From Streptomyces sp. CCM_MD2014 (GTDB taxonomy: Bacteria; Actinomycetota; Actinomycetes; Streptomycetales; Streptomycetaceae), in assembly GCF_000772045.1 (NCBI RefSeq), contig NZ_CP009754.1:4092001-4156000 (forward strand): a stretch of 64,000 nucleotides of DNA, in the 5' to 3' direction. The notes beneath the pieces were generated by a model. It searched no databases. It was not told where the DNA came from and was given only the letters and a program-made list of their open reading frames with translations. Position 1 is the stretch's first letter; each line of letters opens with the position of its first letter. A program made the position numbers and the translations under genes. Positions 48,698 to 56,312 of this stretch are shown in pieces.

Positions 48698-49852
48698 TCA
48701 TGCCTCGCGAGCACTTCTCCGTACGCCTGGCGGTGCTTCGCCGAGCCTCTCCCTCACCTCAGCATCGATACCTCGGGCCAGCCTCCGCTGATGCTTGGCC
48801 GTCGAGTGCTGGTAGATGAGCTGGGCCCGTTCCGAGGACTGGCCGGCGCGCACCATGAGGTCCTTCAGCTTGGCGCCGGTGTCGGCGGCGAGGGTGTTAC
48901 CGGTGTGCCGGAGGTCGTAGAAGCGGAAGTTGTCCGGCAGCCCCACCTTCGTCCTGGCCTTGCGCCACTTCCGTCCGAACGTCGAGCGGCGGAACGGGGC
49001 CCCCTTCTCCCCGACGAAGAGGAGCCCGTCCGGCTCCTTCTCGGCGAACCACTGCACGTGGCGACGTAGCTCGGGCAGGAGGAAGTCGGGCAGGTACACG
49101 GTGCGCTTGCCCGCTCGGGACTTGGGATCGCCGGTGACTCTCCTGCCGTTGGTCAGCTCCGGTGACGCATGCGTGATCCGCAGGGAGCATTCGTCGAGAT
49201 CGACACTGCGGCGGCGCAGTTCGGCCAGCTCCTCGGGGCGGAGCGAGGCGAAAGCGCCGAGCAGGACCATCAGGCGCCAGCGCGGACCCATGGCGTCGGC
49301 GAGGTCGAATACCTGCTCCACGGTGGCGGTCGGCCGCTCGTCGGCTTCCTCCCTACCGGCGCCCTTGATGCGGCACGGGTTGGTCCGCAGGAGGTCGTCG
49401 TCGACCGCGGTCTGCAGGATGGCCTTCAGCAGCCGGTACGACTTAGCGACCGTCGTGGCACCCGTTGCCTTGAGCCGCTCGGCTCGCCAGGTGCGGACGG
49501 AGGGCGGTGTGATCTCGTCCAGGTCCTTGCTGCCGAAGACCGGCAGGAGGTGCAGGCGTAGCAGGCCGTCGTAGCGGTCGACCGTGGTCGGGGCCAGAAC
49601 GCGCTCCTCCATCCAGCGGAGGGCGTACTTCTCGAAGTTGATCGCGCCGGCGTCCGGGTCACGCCAGTGGTCACGCTCGATGTCGGCGCGGACCAGGTTC
49701 AGCCAGTCCTGCGCGTCGGTCTTCGTGTCGAAGGTCTCGGGGGCCTTGTGGCGCTGCCCGTCCGGGCCCAGGTAGCGGGCCTGCCATCGACCAGACGGGA
49801 GCTTGCGTACGGTGCCGAACTCCCGACGACGCGGGGGCTTGCGTGTCGGCAT
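48698..49852 (-). CDS. int: Tyrosine site-specific integrase
   Basis: A 384-aa tyrosine recombinase. N-terminal AP2-like arm-binding region (RKLPSGRWQARYLGPDGQRHKAPETFDTK), a core-binding SAM-like domain (about 70-165) and the catalytic domain. The latter has R205 in FASLRPEEL, R315 in YDLRHTGN and nucleophile Y347 in LIYQHS. Two positions that are often His are Tyr312 and Gln338 here (YDLRHT, GQSS). It should recombine at the tRNA-Gly gene. Its start overlaps the excisionase stop by one base (TGATG). Confidence 0.93.
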   Translation of the reverse strand: MPTRKPPRRREFGTVRKLPSGRWQARYLGPDGQRHKAPETFDTKTDAQDWLNLVRADIERDHWRDPDAGAINFEKYALRWMEERVLAPTTVDRYDGLLRLHLLPVFGSKDLDEITPPSVRTWRAERLKATGATTVAKSYRLLKAILQTAVDDDLLRTNPCRIKGAGREEADERPTATVEQVFDLADAMGPRWRLMVLLGAFASLRPEELAELRRRSVDLDECSLRITHASPELTNGRRVTGDPKSRAGKRTVYLPDFLLPELRRHVQWFAEKEPDGLLFVGEKGAPFRRSTFGRKWRKARTKVGLPDNFRFYDLRHTGNTLAADTGAKLKDLMVRAGQSSERAQLIYQHSTAKHQRRLARGIDAEVRERLGEAPPGVRRSAREA

Positions 49853-50064
49853 CAGGCAGCCCTCCCGTACCGAGTGCGGGTGCGCCGGGTCGGCTCGACC
49901 GTGCGCGCCTCGACGTACTCGGTGACGGCACTCTCGGGGACGCGCACGGGACGTCCGAGCTTGACGTAGCGAATGCGGCGCTCGGCGATCAGACGGCGAA
50001 CGAAGCGTTCGCCGGTACCGAGCTGTTCGGCGGCTTCGGCCACCGTCAGGAGGCGGTCAGTCAT
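49852..50064 (-). CDS. xis: Excisionase / MerR-type HTH (AlpA-like)
   Basis: A 70-aa DNA-binding protein with a single winged HTH (LLTVAEAAEQLGTGERFVRRLIAERRIRYVKLGRPVRVPESAV) and a basic tail. Its position directly before int with a TGATG overlap is typical of the directionality factors of actinobacterial integrative elements. Confidence 0.88.
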   Translation of the reverse strand: MTDRLLTVAEAAEQLGTGERFVRRLIAERRIRYVKLGRPVRVPESAVTEYVEARTVEPTRRTRTRYGRAA

Positions 50065-50190
50065 GGGCGACCGCCCCCTTTCGGCTGTGCTGCTGAGTGC
50101 AACGGGCCGGGGCTATTGCGAGTCGGTGCAACGGTGAGACTTCCTTACCGAGGTCGAAACTGGAGCGAGCACGGCGGACCGGTGGTGGCT

Positions 50191-50448
50191 TCAACAGGTC
50201 GCGGAGTCCTGGAGCAGGGCGCGGGCCGGGACGCGAAGTGCCTGCGTGAGGGTGAGCAGGTCGTCGACGTCGCAGCGGCGCTGAGCGCGTTCGATGCGGG
50301 ACAGCATCGTGTTGGACATTGGCCGGCCAAGGGCGGTGACGCGAGCGGCCAGCTCTCGCTGGGAGAGGCCGCGCTCGGTGCGGAGAATTTCGATCGTGCG
50401 GGCGGCCCTTATCCCGGCTGCGCCGATTTCCAGTGAACGTGCTGCCAT
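50191..50448 (-). CDS. XRE-family repressor
   Basis: An 85-aa Cro/C1-type HTH protein (IEILRTERGLSQRELAARVTALGRPMSNTMLSRIERAQRRCDVDDLLTLTQAL). It lies upstream of xis-int and divergent from the replication genes, so it is well placed to control both. Two 20-bp repeats in the divergent region (50477 and 50684) are candidate operators. Confidence 0.82.
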   Translation of the reverse strand: MAARSLEIGAAGIRAARTIEILRTERGLSQRELAARVTALGRPMSNTMLSRIERAQRRCDVDDLLTLTQALRVPARALLQDSATC

Positions 50449-50476
50449 GACTCCAATTCTCGGCTGTGTTCGCCGG

Positions 50477-50496
50477 TTTGGTTAACCGGCGATCGT
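50477..50496. promoter_or_regulatory. Repeated operator, copy 1
   Basis: TTTGGTTAACCGGCGATCGT, about 29 bp upstream of the XRE gene start. It recurs at 50684 with two mismatches. It overlaps an inverted repeat CGCCGGTT-N5-AACCGGCG at 50471-50491. Confidence 0.65.
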
Positions 50497-50683
50497 CGGC
50501 TATGTTGCGCCGCCGTGCGTTTGGCAGGCGGGTGGCCATTTCGTCGATGGGTTCCCCGTGACGGCGGCCCGAGCAGTGCTCGACAGCGTCTCTGACGTGG
50601 GGTGTTGTGTTGTAGCTCCGCCACTCACCGGACGTCAACGCCTTGCCGGTGTGATCCTTCTGGCTTGACGCCCGGAACAACTA

Positions 50684-50703
50684 TTTGGTCAACCGCCGAT
50701 CGT
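50684..50703. promoter_or_regulatory. Repeated operator, copy 2
   Basis: TTTGGTCAACCGCCGATCGT, matching copy 1 at 18 of 20 positions in the same orientation. It lies 250 bp before the replication-initiator start. The rest of the 505-bp divergent region (50449-50953) shows no gene. Confidence 0.6.
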
Positions 50704-50953
50704 GACCTACCGTTTTCACGCCGCCCTCGCCGCCCCGATTCCCGACGGCCTTTCTGCCGACAGAGATTCGACAGGTCAGGGCTGGACTTGTGCCGCCCGG
50801 GTGTGGCTATGTTGACGACACCCCCGGAAAGCGCGACCGGCTCTCAGCCAGCCTCGCGTCAACGGCCGGCCAACTCCCCCGCCTTTGCCGTCACGACCGA
50901 CGGTGAGCCATGGGTGCCCGCCCATCGGCCACCGAGTAAGGAACACTCCGCTC

Positions 50954-51910
50954 TTGGCACGGATCCGCACCATCAAGCCCGAAGCCTTCGCCTCCGAATC
51001 CCTCGCCGTCGTCACCCTGACCGCCGAGCGCACCTTCTTCGGCCTGCTCACTCAGGCCGACGACCAAGGCCGCTATCGCGACCACGCGGCGATCATCGCC
51101 GGTCAGCTGTGGGTTCTGCGTCCGGAGCACACTCCCGCCGAGGTCGAGAAGGATCTCGCCCAGCTGGCCGACGCCGGCCTGGTCTGCCGGTACAAGGGCC
51201 CGGACGACAAGCGCTACCTGCACATCGTCACGTGGCACAAGCACCAGAAGATCAACCGGGCCAGCAAGAGCCGCATCCCGGCCTGCCCTCGCCACAACGA
51301 TCCGAACGGTGCCCCGGGCGGCACCGAGGCTGTCGAGGCCGTGGCACCCGCGCCGTCCGTAACGCACGGAGCCGTCGCGGACCATGCGCCGAACCCTCGC
51401 GGAGGTGGCAGTGAAGGGGCACGGAACCCGCACGATCCCTCGAACCAAACGGAAACCACCAGCAAAACCGCAGGTCAGGAGGCATTCAGTGAGCCCTCAC
51501 CTGAACCTCACGGACTCGTGCTTGAGGCCGCGGTGACACCTCACGGTCCGGATCTAGGACCTAGGATCATGGATCTAGGATCTACCCCTTCGGGGGGCGC
51601 AAGCGCCCCCGCGGCCAGCACCGTCTCGGCCAAGCAGCTCATCGCCGAATACAGCGCGGCATGCGCCCACCGCCCGCCCCAGGACGTCCTGGGCCATCTC
51701 GGCCGAGAGGTGCGCAAGCTGCTCGCCGAAGGCATCGGTCCCGACCACGTCAGGGCAGGGCTCGTCCTCCACAGGACCAAGGGCAAGCACCCCAGCATCC
51801 TGCCGAGCCTGGTGCACGAGGCCATGAACGCCGCCCTCGCCCAGCCCGTCATCCACAGGGCGTGGACAAACCCCGCCGACGTCGAAGCCGCCTACGGAGA
51901 ACAGCTCTGA
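50954..51910 (+). CDS. Replication-initiator-like HTH protein
   Basis: A 318-aa protein from a TTG at 50954 with AAGGA upstream; the N-terminus then reads LARIRTIKPEAFASESLAVV, the usual beginning of phage/plasmid replication proteins of this type. The N-terminal part (to about 100) is a winged-helix region with GLLTQADDQGRYRDHAAIIAGQLW and YLHIVTWHKHQKINR. A long disordered, acidic/Gly-rich linker follows, then a C-terminal helical region (about 225-310). Followed directly by a DnaC-like ATPase, as in phage replication modules. The frame extends upstream to 50885 without support. Confidence 0.78.
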   Translation: MARIRTIKPEAFASESLAVVTLTAERTFFGLLTQADDQGRYRDHAAIIAGQLWVLRPEHTPAEVEKDLAQLADAGLVCRYKGPDDKRYLHIVTWHKHQKINRASKSRIPACPRHNDPNGAPGGTEAVEAVAPAPSVTHGAVADHAPNPRGGGSEGARNPHDPSNQTETTSKTAGQEAFSEPSPEPHGLVLEAAVTPHGPDLGPRIMDLGSTPSGGASAPAASTVSAKQLIAEYSAACAHRPPQDVLGHLGREVRKLLAEGIGPDHVRAGLVLHRTKGKHPSILPSLVHEAMNAALAQPVIHRAWTNPADVEAAYGEQL

Positions 51911-52599
51911 CCTCCACCCTCACCCGCGAACCCCAGCACGTTGGCCCGCTCGCCGACCGTCTGAACGGCATACTGGCGGGCCGCGGCATCGACCCCGGCG
52001 CCGTAGCCACGGAGCCGTCCGCCGAACCCGTCACCGCCTTGGAGCTGGCCGACGCCCGCATCCCGGCCCGGTACCGCCGTGCCCTCGCCGACCACCCTCA
52101 GATCATCGCCTGGGCCGACCACATCGCCCATGCCGGACGCCCCGGCCCGAGTGGGCCCGGCATCGCCGAGGGTCCCTCCCTGCTGATCGCCGGCCCCACC
52201 GGCACGGGCAAGACGCATCAGGCGTACGGCGCCGTCCGGGCGCTCCTCACCCGCGGGGTCCGCCTGCGCTGGGAAGCCGTCACCACCGCCGACCTGTACG
52301 CCCGCCTACGTCCCCGTGCCGGCCACGACGCAGAGCGCGACCTGCGGACCCTGGCCCGCAGCCCACTGCTGCTTCTGGACGACCTCGGAGCGGCCAAGAC
52401 CAGCGAGTGGACCGAGGAGCTGACCTACCGGCTCATCAACCACCGGTACGAGCACCTGCTCCCCACTCTCATCACCACCAACCTCCCCACCGCCGAGCTG
52501 CGCACCACCCTCGGTGACCGCGTCGCCTCCCGCCTCGCGGAGATGACCGACCGCGTCATCCTCAAGGGCCCTGACAGACGACGTCACCGCTCCCCCTGA
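51907..52599 (+). CDS. DnaC/IstB-like ATPase, apparent CTG start
   Basis: A 230-aa AAA+ helicase-loader-type protein: Walker A LIAGPTGTGKTHQAYGAV (about 90-107), Walker B LLLLDDLGAAKTSEWTEE, sensor-1 TLITTNLPTAEL and the Arg-containing DRVASRLAEM. There is no ATG, GTG or TTG near the beginning of the conserved part. A CTG at 51907 overlaps the upstream stop as CTGA, mirroring the usual ATGA coupling, and has GGAG seven bases before it. It probably loads the replicative helicase on the element. The start codon is the only unusual point. Confidence 0.82.
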   Translation: MTSTLTREPQHVGPLADRLNGILAGRGIDPGAVATEPSAEPVTALELADARIPARYRRALADHPQIIAWADHIAHAGRPGPSGPGIAEGPSLLIAGPTGTGKTHQAYGAVRALLTRGVRLRWEAVTTADLYARLRPRAGHDAERDLRTLARSPLLLLDDLGAAKTSEWTEELTYRLINHRYEHLLPTLITTNLPTAELRTTLGDRVASRLAEMTDRVILKGPDRRRHRSP

Positions 52600-52616
52600 C
52601 GATGGAGGAAGACCGG

Positions 52617-52937
52617 ATGACGGAAGGGCAGTCCGCGAGCGCGCGTCCTTTTACCAGGAGGACCGGCCGCGTGCCGCGTCGAGGACCGAGCGAGGGTGTC
52701 GGGGACCGGTCCTCAATGGCCGGGGACCGGACGGCACATGCGAGGACCGAGCATCCCGGTCCCGGGACCGTGGCCGCCCGAGGTGGGGACCGGTCCTCAC
52801 CAGACATCGGGGACCGTTCCCGTACGTCTCGGGGACCGGTCCCCGACGGTCCCGTCGGACACGAGAACGGTCTCCTGGCAAAGCAGCAGGTCACAGCCCC
52901 CAGGTGGGCGGAAACAACGGTCCTGCACCGCGCATGA
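52617..52937 (+). CDS. Possible small protein spanning the GGACCGGTCC repeats
   Basis: A 106-codon frame from an ATG with GGAGGAAG seven bases upstream, 17 bp after the DnaC-like stop. The product is basic and low-complexity, with repeated GDRS/GDRT units that simply translate the DNA repeats. The good ribosome site argues for translation; the repeats and lack of any domain argue that the DNA, not the protein, is conserved. Unrecognised. Confidence 0.35.
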   Translation: MTEGQSASARPFTRRTGRVPRRGPSEGVGDRSSMAGDRTAHARTEHPGPGTVAARGGDRSSPDIGDRSRTSRGPVPDGPVGHENGLLAKQQVTAPRWAETTVLHRA

Positions 52938-53061
52938 CAGTCAATCGTGAGGGAGGACCGAGCCCTGCCGGGTCCCGGTCCTGCCGAGGACCGAAGACCC
53001 GCACAACGCGGTCCGCGGTCCCCGAGCGTGATGCACAGAGGAAGAGAGAGGACCGGTCCTC
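52660..53061. repeat. Cluster of GGACCGGTCC palindromes and half-sites
   Basis: The decamer GGACCGGTCC occurs at 52703, 52787, 52833 and 53050, the last inside a 14-bp palindrome (GAGGACCGGTCCTC). Many single GGACCG or CGGTCC half-sites lie between them. It sits between the helicase-loader and mobilization genes, where an iteron-type replication origin or a transfer origin would be expected. No AT-rich unwinding element is evident. Confidence 0.75.
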
Positions 53062-53182
53062 GCGGACCGCTCCAACCTGGAGCCCACCCCACACGGTCCC
53101 GTAACGAGCCCGCCCGGTGCCAGCCGCGCACGGCCGCCGCTACGGGTTCTCATCGTGGAACACCCACCCAGAGAAGCGACCC

Positions 53183-53812
53183 ATGCACCAACCACATCAG
53201 CACACTCCTGACGACGTGCGTCAGGGGGCCACCATCTCAGCCTCCGACGGAGCAAGTTGGTGCAAGAGCATTGCTCCCGACGGGAGCAATGCTCTTGCGT
53301 CTCCCGCCCCGAGAGCGGCGGGCCCGGAAGCGACCGAGGACGGATCGCAAACCGGCGGGGAAGAGCTACACGCGAACCACAGCATCGACTGCGCGCGCAC
53401 CTCTCCGTCACAGCCCCGCATACAGCAGCGCGAACGCCTGCGCGACGAGAACAAGCGCCTGCACCAGCCCAGCTGCCGCATGAACGACGCCGAGTACCAA
53501 CTGCTCGCCCGAGCAGCCGCCACGTGCCACATGAGCATCGCCGGCTTCCTCGCCCGCGCCGCTCTCAACGCCGCCCACGACCTCGGCCGCACCGCCGAGG
53601 ACATCGCGGGCGAGCGAGAGATGCTGCACGAGCTGTTCGCGCTGCGGCGCCACCTCGGGCAACTCGGCAACAACCTCAACCAGGTCGCCAAGGCGCTGAA
53701 CTCCGGCGCCGACGCACCGCAGGCAGAGGCGGTCCTCGCCGCCGTCCAGCGCGCCGCCAAGCGCGTCGACGCCTTCACCCAGCACCACTTGGACAATAGG
53801 AGGGCCAGGTGA
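53183..53812 (+). CDS. mobC: MobC-like mobilization accessory protein
   Basis: A 209-aa protein from the ATG at 53183 (GAGAAG upstream). The conserved part starts near residue 85 and includes CRMNDAEYQLLARAAATCHMSIAGFLARAALNAAHDL (ribbon-helix-helix-like) and the MobC signature LRRHLGQLGNNLNQVAKALNSG. It would help the relaxase at the transfer origin. The first 80 residues are unlike the family and are encoded across a long perfect inverted repeat, so translation may begin later. The stop overlaps the relaxase GTG (GTGA). Confidence 0.8.
   Translation: MHQPHQHTPDDVRQGATISASDGASWCKSIAPDGSNALASPAPRAAGPEATEDGSQTGGEELHANHSIDCARTSPSQPRIQQRERLRDENKRLHQPSCRMNDAEYQLLARAAATCHMSIAGFLARAALNAAHDLGRTAEDIAGEREMLHELFALRRHLGQLGNNLNQVAKALNSGADAPQAEAVLAAVQRAAKRVDAFTQHHLDNRRAR
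53262..53298. promoter_or_regulatory. Perfect 17-bp inverted repeat, candidate oriT or attenuator
   Basis: GCAAGAGCATTGCTCCC, a GAC loop, then the exact complement: a 37-bp cruciform or hairpin inside the 5' part of the mobC frame. Inverted repeats just upstream of mob genes are typical of oriT/nic regions bound by MobC and relaxase. As RNA it could also hide the mobC start. Confidence 0.6.
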
Positions 53813-55551
53813 TCCCCCGCATCCACGCAAGAGGCACGCGCACCATCGGCCTGCTCCACTACTTGTACGGGCCCGGCACGCACGAAGAACACACAGACCC
53901 GCACCTGGTGGGCGCCTGGGACAGCCTCGCCCCTGATCCCGGGCGCGACCTCGACGCCACGTACGGAGATCTCCAGCGGCTGCTCGACCAGCCGGTCAAC
54001 GCCCTGCCGAAGAACCGACGGCCCGCCGAGCACGTGTGGCATCTGTCGCTACGCGCCGCTCCTGAGGACCCGGTCCTGTCGGACGAGCAGTGGGCCGAGA
54101 TTGCGCGCCGAATGGTCGCCGCCACCGGCATCGCTCCCGACGGTGACGACGCCGCCTGCCGCTGGGCAGCGATTCGGCACGCCGACGACCACATTCACAT
54201 CATCGCCACCGTCGTACGAGAGGACGGCCGGCAAGCCCGCATTCGCCGGGACGGCAAGCGTTCCCAAGCGGAAGCCCGCGTGATCGAGATCGACTACGGG
54301 TTGCGCCGCCTCGCCACCGGCGATGGCACCGCAGCCCGTCGTCCGACCAGCGCAGAACGGCACAAGGCCCAGCGGGAAGGCCGGGAGCGCACGGCGCGGG
54401 AGGAACTTCGTGAGTCCGTGCGCCGGGCAGTGGCCGGTGCTGCCTCGACGGACGAGTTCTTCGACCGCCTGGCCGCCGCCGGTCTGCTGATCCGCAAGCG
54501 TCTCGCGCCTTCCGGCGACCTCCTCGGGTACAAGGTCGCCCTCCCTGATGACCGGAACAAGGACGGCGAGCCGGTCTTCTACTCAGGCTCCAAGCTGGCG
54601 CCCGACCTGTCCCTGCCCCGTGTCCGCGAACGCTGGAGCCGGCCCTCGGAGACGCCCACCGCCATCGACGGTTCGTGGCCGGATCAGCCTGCACTGCCGC
54701 CCGTGACAGGCCCCGCGTTCGCGCGGCGGCGGGCCGCGGCTGCCACGTGGCAGGCCCTGCTGGTGATCGACCACGGCGACGACGGCACCGCAGCAGCCCA
54801 GATCGCCGCGACCGGAGAGGTCCTGGACGCGCTGGCCAAGACCTCCGCCGCCCACACCCGGGCTGAACTGCGCGAGGCAGCCTCCGCGTTCGAGCGCGCG
54901 AGCCGCTCCCACGTGAAGGCGGTACGCGGGCACGACCGGGGCCTGCGACAAGCCGCCCGTGATCTCGTCCACAGCGGGCCGGTCCTGGGCCGGGGCGAAG
55001 ACGGCGCCTGCACGGCCATGCTCATCGACATGGCCTTCTTCGTCGTGACCGCCGCGGCAAAGTGGCACGCCAGGAAGCATCACACCCAGCAGGCCACAGC
55101 AGCCCAGCAAGCCGCCGAGCACCTCCGCGCCGCCTACCAGGCCGCCTCAGTCCAGCCCATGACCGCACTGAGCCAGCGAGGCCGGCGGCTGACTCAACGT
55201 GTTCGGCAACAGCAGGCGAACCTGCTCCACCAAGTGCTGCCGGAGCTGGCCGACCAGATCGAGGCTGAGGCCGGTTGGCCCGCCTTGGCCGCCACACTGG
55301 ACGATGCCCGGAGGGCCGGCCATGACCCGGCCGCCCTGCTGACCGAAGCCACGGCACGGCGCGAACTACGCTCCGCCGGATCCATGAGCGATGTCCTCGT
55401 CTGGCGCCTGCGCCGCAGCGCTCACCTGCCCGCACTACCCGACGACCGAAACGCCACGGCCCTCCGAGCCAACCGGCACACCTCGCACTCGGCGCCCACC
55501 ACGCAGTCGGCGCCCGGCCCGACAGGGAACGATCCCCGCCGTGGCCGCTGA
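53809..55551 (+). CDS. Relaxase (MobA/VirD2-like)
   Basis: A 580-aa nicking enzyme for conjugative transfer. The N-terminal domain has the three-His metal motif (AAIRHADDHIHIIATVVRED), and IHARGTRTIGLLHYLYGPG at the start offers the likely catalytic Tyr region. Residues about 190-580 are helical with Arg/Gln-rich segments and no helicase motifs. The GTG start overlaps the mobC stop. It is convergent with the methyltransferase gene, only 14 bp apart. With no transfer ATPase nearby the element is mobilizable rather than self-transmissible. Confidence 0.88.
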   Translation: MIPRIHARGTRTIGLLHYLYGPGTHEEHTDPHLVGAWDSLAPDPGRDLDATYGDLQRLLDQPVNALPKNRRPAEHVWHLSLRAAPEDPVLSDEQWAEIARRMVAATGIAPDGDDAACRWAAIRHADDHIHIIATVVREDGRQARIRRDGKRSQAEARVIEIDYGLRRLATGDGTAARRPTSAERHKAQREGRERTAREELRESVRRAVAGAASTDEFFDRLAAAGLLIRKRLAPSGDLLGYKVALPDDRNKDGEPVFYSGSKLAPDLSLPRVRERWSRPSETPTAIDGSWPDQPALPPVTGPAFARRRAAAATWQALLVIDHGDDGTAAAQIAATGEVLDALAKTSAAHTRAELREAASAFERASRSHVKAVRGHDRGLRQAARDLVHSGPVLGRGEDGACTAMLIDMAFFVVTAAAKWHARKHHTQQATAAQQAAEHLRAAYQAASVQPMTALSQRGRRLTQRVRQQQANLLHQVLPELADQIEAEAGWPALAATLDDARRAGHDPAALLTEATARRELRSAGSMSDVLVWRLRRSAHLPALPDDRNATALRANRHTSHSAPTTQSAPGPTGNDPRRGR

Positions 55552-55565
55552 CGACCGTGTCCTGA

Positions 55566-56312
55566 TCATCTGTACCGGGCCGCGGTGTACGCGGTAGGCC
55601 CGTGCAAGGTGCCTGCTCCGATCTCGTCGCTGATCTGGAGGACGTCGAAGCCGGCGAGCGTCGCGTACAGCTCCAGCTCACGCGGCCCGAGAACACGCCG
55701 ACGGATCACGTCCCGTGTTTCTTCACCTGAGTTGAACACCCAGTGCCGGCGCATGGTGTTCATCTGGGTCCGCAGGTCCCACTCGTAGGTGATGGTCACG
55801 TGGGCTGTGTCCGATCCGGTCTCGACCTCTGCTTCCTGCGGCTCATCACGCTCGATCGGGGCTACGGAACTGCAGAGTACAAGGAGCGTCCCGGGACGGG
55901 CGTGCGCTGCGAAGGTCCGGAAGACCGCCTGGATGTCCTGGTTGTCGTGCACGTAGGAGAGGGAGTTTCCCAGGCAGGTCAGCACGTCAGCGGTGTGGTC
56001 GAGTCGGATGGTGCGCATGTCGCCGAGGCGGATGTCGAGGCCGGGCCGTGTGCGGCGGGCGTAGTCGACCAGGCCGGGCTGGAACTCGACACCGATGCAG
56101 TCGAAGTGGCGGGCCAGCAGCTCCAGGTCTCTCCCGGTTCCGCAGCCCAGATCCAGCAGAGTGCGGGCGTCCGGGCGGTGCCGATGGACGAGCGCCCGAC
56201 AGCTGCTCGCGCTGGTGCTGTCGGACTGCACTCTGTCGTACAGGGCGGGGTCTCGGTAGAAGAGGTTGGAGGCTGCCAGGTGTCTGGGTTCGGCGATGTC
56301 CAGGCCGCTCAT
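55566..56312 (-). CDS. SAM-dependent methyltransferase
   Basis: A 248-aa class I methyltransferase. Motif I LLDLGCGTGRDLELLARHF, the acidic end of strand 2 in CIGVEFQPGLVDYARR, motif LGDMRTIRLDHTADVLTCLGNSLSYV and motif III-like RPGTLLVLCSS are clear. The C-terminal half has EWDLRTQMNTMRRHWVF, as in small-molecule methyltransferases of antibiotic clusters. The ATG overlaps the AsnB-like stop (ATGA). The likely substrate is the processed peptide of this operon; that is inference. Confidence 0.85.
   Translation of the reverse strand: MSGLDIAEPRHLAASNLFYRDPALYDRVQSDSTSASSCRALVHRHRPDARTLLDLGCGTGRDLELLARHFDCIGVEFQPGLVDYARRTRPGLDIRLGDMRTIRLDHTADVLTCLGNSLSYVHDNQDIQAVFRTFAAHARPGTLLVLCSSVAPIERDEPQEAEVETGSDTAHVTITYEWDLRTQMNTMRRHWVFNSGEETRDVIRRRVLGPRELELYATLAGFDVLQISDEIGAGTLHGPTAYTAARYR

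Noticed and set aside
52600-53110. Reading the GGACCGGTCC repeats as a CRISPR array
   Set aside because: Spacing is irregular, the units are short palindromes rather than 28-37 bp repeats with unique spacers, and no cas genes are present.
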